From the NCBI GenBank assembly GCA_027579435.1, contig JANBPK010000747.1:22286-86285 (forward strand): 64,000 nucleotides of DNA, written 5' to 3'. The stretch comes from Candolleomyces eurysporus. Its lineage: Eukaryota > Basidiomycota > Agaricomycetes > Agaricales > Psathyrellaceae. The notes beneath the pieces were generated by a model. The model was not told the origin of the DNA. It saw only the letters and a list, made by a program, of their open reading frames with translations, and searched no databases. The position numbers and the translations under genes were made by a program. Positions 61,525-64,000 of the stretch are shown here, in pieces; positions within the stretch are counted from its first letter, which is position 1, and every line of letters starts with the position of its first letter.

Positions 61525-61970
61525 TACTCTACATNATGTTTTCGACAAACCTTTTGAATTTGTTCCAGAGCGGTATATCAAGGACGGTAAGATAGACCTC
61601 TCTGTCCCCGATGCTAACAATGCTGCATTTGGACATGGCCGTCGGTAAGTCTTGACGTTGGCTGTCTGAAGACGCGTACTGAAGGAGTGCACTATTGCAG
61701 AATTTGCCCTGGACGTCATTTTAGTTATGACGCTCTGTTCGTCATGGCGTCGTCTTTTCTCGCGACCCATACTATCGCGGCTCCAAAGGATGAGCAAGGG
61801 AAGGTAGCCCCAATGAATCTCGAAGGACAGGGTCTGGCAATCTGGTAACGTTTCCCATATTTACGCCATTGATGGTAACTGACAGGATTTCATCGTCTTC
61901 CGAAGCAAACCCCTCCCTTTCAAGTGTGAGATTACTTTGAGGCCGGGACGTGAGCATCTTCTGGAATGAT
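61525..61970 (+). pseudogene. 3' fragment of a cytochrome P450 gene
   Basis: Only the C-terminal part is present: VFDKPFEFVPERYIKDGK, the haem loop AFGHGRRICPGRHFSYDALF split by a normal GT-AG intron, PKDEQGKVAPMNLEGQGL, then a last exon DFIVFRSKPLPFKCEITLRP and a stop at 61968-61970. Introns and the cysteine ligand are intact, but the anchor, I-helix and K-helix are missing. It continues in the same frame as the end of the DUF1996 gene. A P450 without its first three quarters cannot work, so it is a relic or part of a chimera. Confidence 0.75.
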
Positions 61971-62102
61971 CGTGTAAATCTGGTGGACGATTCGAGGCGT
62001 AGAATCCAACTAGTTGACGATGAAAGCGCAGTGTAGTTGCTTGCTTGCCTGCTGGAAGAAATCTGCCTTCGGCCCCTGTCAGTGACGTTGTTTGAGGGCC
62101 GC

Positions 62103-62290
62103 ATGAGGGAGGAGGATAGGTTGAGACAGGAAAACAAGCGGCTGCATGAGATCGAGGTCCTAAAGTTAGAGCTGAAGCTGAGGTGAAACGCGAAAACGCG
62201 GATCTGCCGATACTGCTGGTGGAACAAAGCGCGTTCAAGAGCAGCAAGAATGCCTGGAAAAGGATAGAAAAGCTATGGCAGCTGGACTGA
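62103..62290 (+). pseudogene. Coiled-coil gene relic with frameshift
   Basis: Frame 1 gives REEDRLRQENKRLHEIEVLK and stops; one base shifted, the heptad-like pattern continues as EVKRENADLPILLVEQSAFK, then NAWKRIEKLW and a stop. Looks like one helical segment broken by a frameshift. Parent gene not seen here. Confidence 0.35.
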
Positions 62291-62814
62291 AAAATATTGT
62301 TGTGCGGGCATGGAGTTGACCCTCCGATCGGAGCTGCGGGTGGACGAGCTGGTGACCAAAAAATTTGCATACTCTCGTTGAAGAATCCAGGAGAAGGTCG
62401 TCAAGTTTCTGCAAGCCACAAGCCGGGAAGAATTGCAAGGAACGCAGGTGATAGAATTATATCCTGCGACCACCCGCTGTCAACGAATGCTATAAATTAT
62501 CTGTGCATATTTTGGGATCGAGCTCCACGTTCATTAAATTGTGAAAAGGATTTTCCGATGGCGAAGGACAATATATGTTGAGAAATGGAGTCAAATTTGT
62601 GCTTTGTTTTTGCCCCAAGCCTGAAGGTAGCTGAGTCCCTTTTTGCATTTAGATACGACGAACCGTTTTAGCCTGCTTTCTTTAGGTAATTTCGCTGTAT
62701 CTCTGTTTTGCGCTCCTGCGTGTAGCTACGTTTCTGAACAACAATTTGGAGACATCTCAGGCTGGCTGGCGAATGTCAGAGCAAAGTACGATTAAGAAGA
62801 GAAGGCACTGATAA
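62291..62814. other. Intergenic region
   Basis: No gene signal seen between the coiled-coil relic and the 3' end of the HAD gene. Confidence 0.4.
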
Positions 62815-63749
62815 CTAATCATCCCTGTTACCTAGCGCTGTGCTTAACTCGAGAAAAGAGCTGGCCACGACGTCAAACTCTCCTCCGTCCCCTTTACTTT
62901 TGATTGCTTCTCGATGAGGATCCGTCTCTTCTTGATCTCGATGAACGTAGAAAGTACGCATCCCGAGTTTAGCAGCCGCTCTCAGGTCAAAGGCATGTGC
63001 GGCAACCATCGCGACCTCATGCGGTGCCAGAGAGAGATACCGAATAGCCTCCAGGTAGGCGTTTGGATTCCTGTTGGAAATGACGAACATCTTTAGACTT
63101 TGAAGAGTTCCGATTGCGTGAGGCACTCACGGCTTGTAGGTCTGAAAGAGTTCCCCGGAGAAAACTACGTCCCAAGGCAGGTCAGCATATTTGGCCATGT
63201 CGACAAGCAGCCGAACGTTCCCATTGGACAATGTCCCAATGATATATTTCTCCTTCAGAGCACGCAGTCCCTCGACAGTGTCTGGCCAGGCACGGAGGCG
63301 ATGCCAAACGAGATTGAGGAAGTCTCTCTCATTCTCAGACCAGTGGGGTGCAATACGCGACCATTCAGGAGAAGCGAGCATCTTTTCCAGGATCTAAGTA
63401 TGTGGTGAGACGTCCGTCAGTTCTGGTCAGCAATTGATTGTGGTTTAGAAAGCCGGTTTCTCTGACGCTCACCTGACGGTGCATGAGATCGACATTATTA
63501 GGTCCCTCGCCGCCCGCCGCAACTCTGGCACTGTGACACGAGCCTGGGCATAAGCAATACCATAGCTGCAAGGGCAATCGATACCGACGTTTCCTCCATA
63601 TACCCCGTCCTCCATTGTTGAGCAAACTTGGGCCAATCCGCCTCGATACCATGCTTCTCCCCCAAGTCCCTCAACTCTTGCTCAACGCTCGAGCGCCAAT
63701 CGACCGTAGTGCCAAAGACATCGAACAACAAGGCCTTGACGCCTTTCAT
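62815..63749 (-). CDS. HAD-superfamily hydrolase, 2-haloacid dehalogenase type
   Basis: Starts MKGVKALLFDVFGTTVDWRS, with the nucleophile Asp in LLFDVFG. Then KHGIEADWPKFAQQWRTGYM, a spliced segment with GGEGPNNVDLMHRQ, MLASPEWSRIAPHW, RLRAWPDTVEGLRALK, motif II in YIIGTLSNGNVRLLVDMAK, the motif III Lys in SGELFQTYKP, NPNAYLEAIRYLSL, and the final VAMVAAHAFDLRAAAKLGMR. All catalytic positions of the L-2-haloacid dehalogenase group are present. In fungi many of these enzymes act on other substrates, so the true substrate is open. Three short introns; cytosolic by lack of a signal peptide. Confidence 0.88.
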
Positions 63750-64000
63750 CTTCGAGATGCGAGAGAGAGAGAAAGTGATGACTCGATTGAGCGAATGCCG
63801 AGAACCAGATATTGCTTCCAGGTTCACTTGATCAGCTGAAGGCACCTAGAGGGAGAATGATGTCATCGGCAACTGGTATAGACTCAACTTTCCCTGAATC
63901 TGAAGAACGCAAGGCGGACTAAGGCCAAAGGAGCGAAAAAAAAGTGTGTATGTACAATTCATACTCGGATAAGGTCTAATATATGCAGGTGCAATGTCAA
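63750..64000. other. Upstream region of the HAD hydrolase gene
   Basis: Promoter side of the minus-strand HAD gene up to the window edge. No further gene is visible. Confidence 0.4.

Overview
The window looks like draft nuclear DNA from an agaricomycete-type basidiomycete fungus. Genes are split by many short introns (about 45-70 nt) with GT-AG ends. The protein families are typical of mushroom-forming fungi: BTB proteins, an F-box protein, a DUF6533-type membrane protein, a DUF1996 protein, P450s, a GMC oxidoreductase and an uncharacterised agaricomycete family. Ambiguous bases cluster at about 9.8-11.9, 14.2-21.5, 24-27.1 and 56.4-59.5 kb, so gene models there are less secure. Splice sites were placed by eye from GT/AG signals and family consensus. 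No prokaryotic features, CRISPR arrays or convincing tRNA/rRNA genes were seen.

Layout. 0.3-9.9 kb: an intronless gene with TRSM-type repeats, a type I metacaspase on the minus strand, a multi-exon gene of an uncharacterised agaricomycete family, and a small secreted protein. 10.2-23.9 kb: a block that resembles a natural-product tailoring cluster, with P450, MBOAT/wax-synthase-type acyltransferase, secreted GMC oxidoreductase, second P450 and aldo-keto reductase. Both P450s have their start facing a divergently transcribed partner across a shared promoter. No terpene or polyketide synthase is visible. 24.4-28.1 kb: three related BTB genes. 28.8-34.1 kb: a tandem duplication of a THEM6-like hotdog thioesterase gene with its promoter and 3' flank. 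35.8-37.4 kb: a secreted SnoaL-like protein and a BTB relic.

37.4-50.5 kb is a mosaic of inverted and direct repeats. It carries three almost identical copies of a gene for a 170-residue, 7-cysteine secreted protein, along with shared noncoding blocks, an orphan copy of the gene's promoter element, and a 263-bp MITE-like insertion with a TA target duplication. It is the most unusual part of the window. 51.7-57.5 kb: an F-box protein and a DUF6533-type membrane protein. 59.8-63.8 kb: a DUF1996 secreted protein whose end runs into the 3' end of an unrelated P450, a coiled-coil relic, and a 2-haloacid-dehalogenase-like HAD hydrolase.

Several genes need micro-exons (5, 10, 11, 14, 20 and 25 nt) to restore conserved family sequence. 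In the metacaspase the catalytic cysteine lies on a 25-nt exon.
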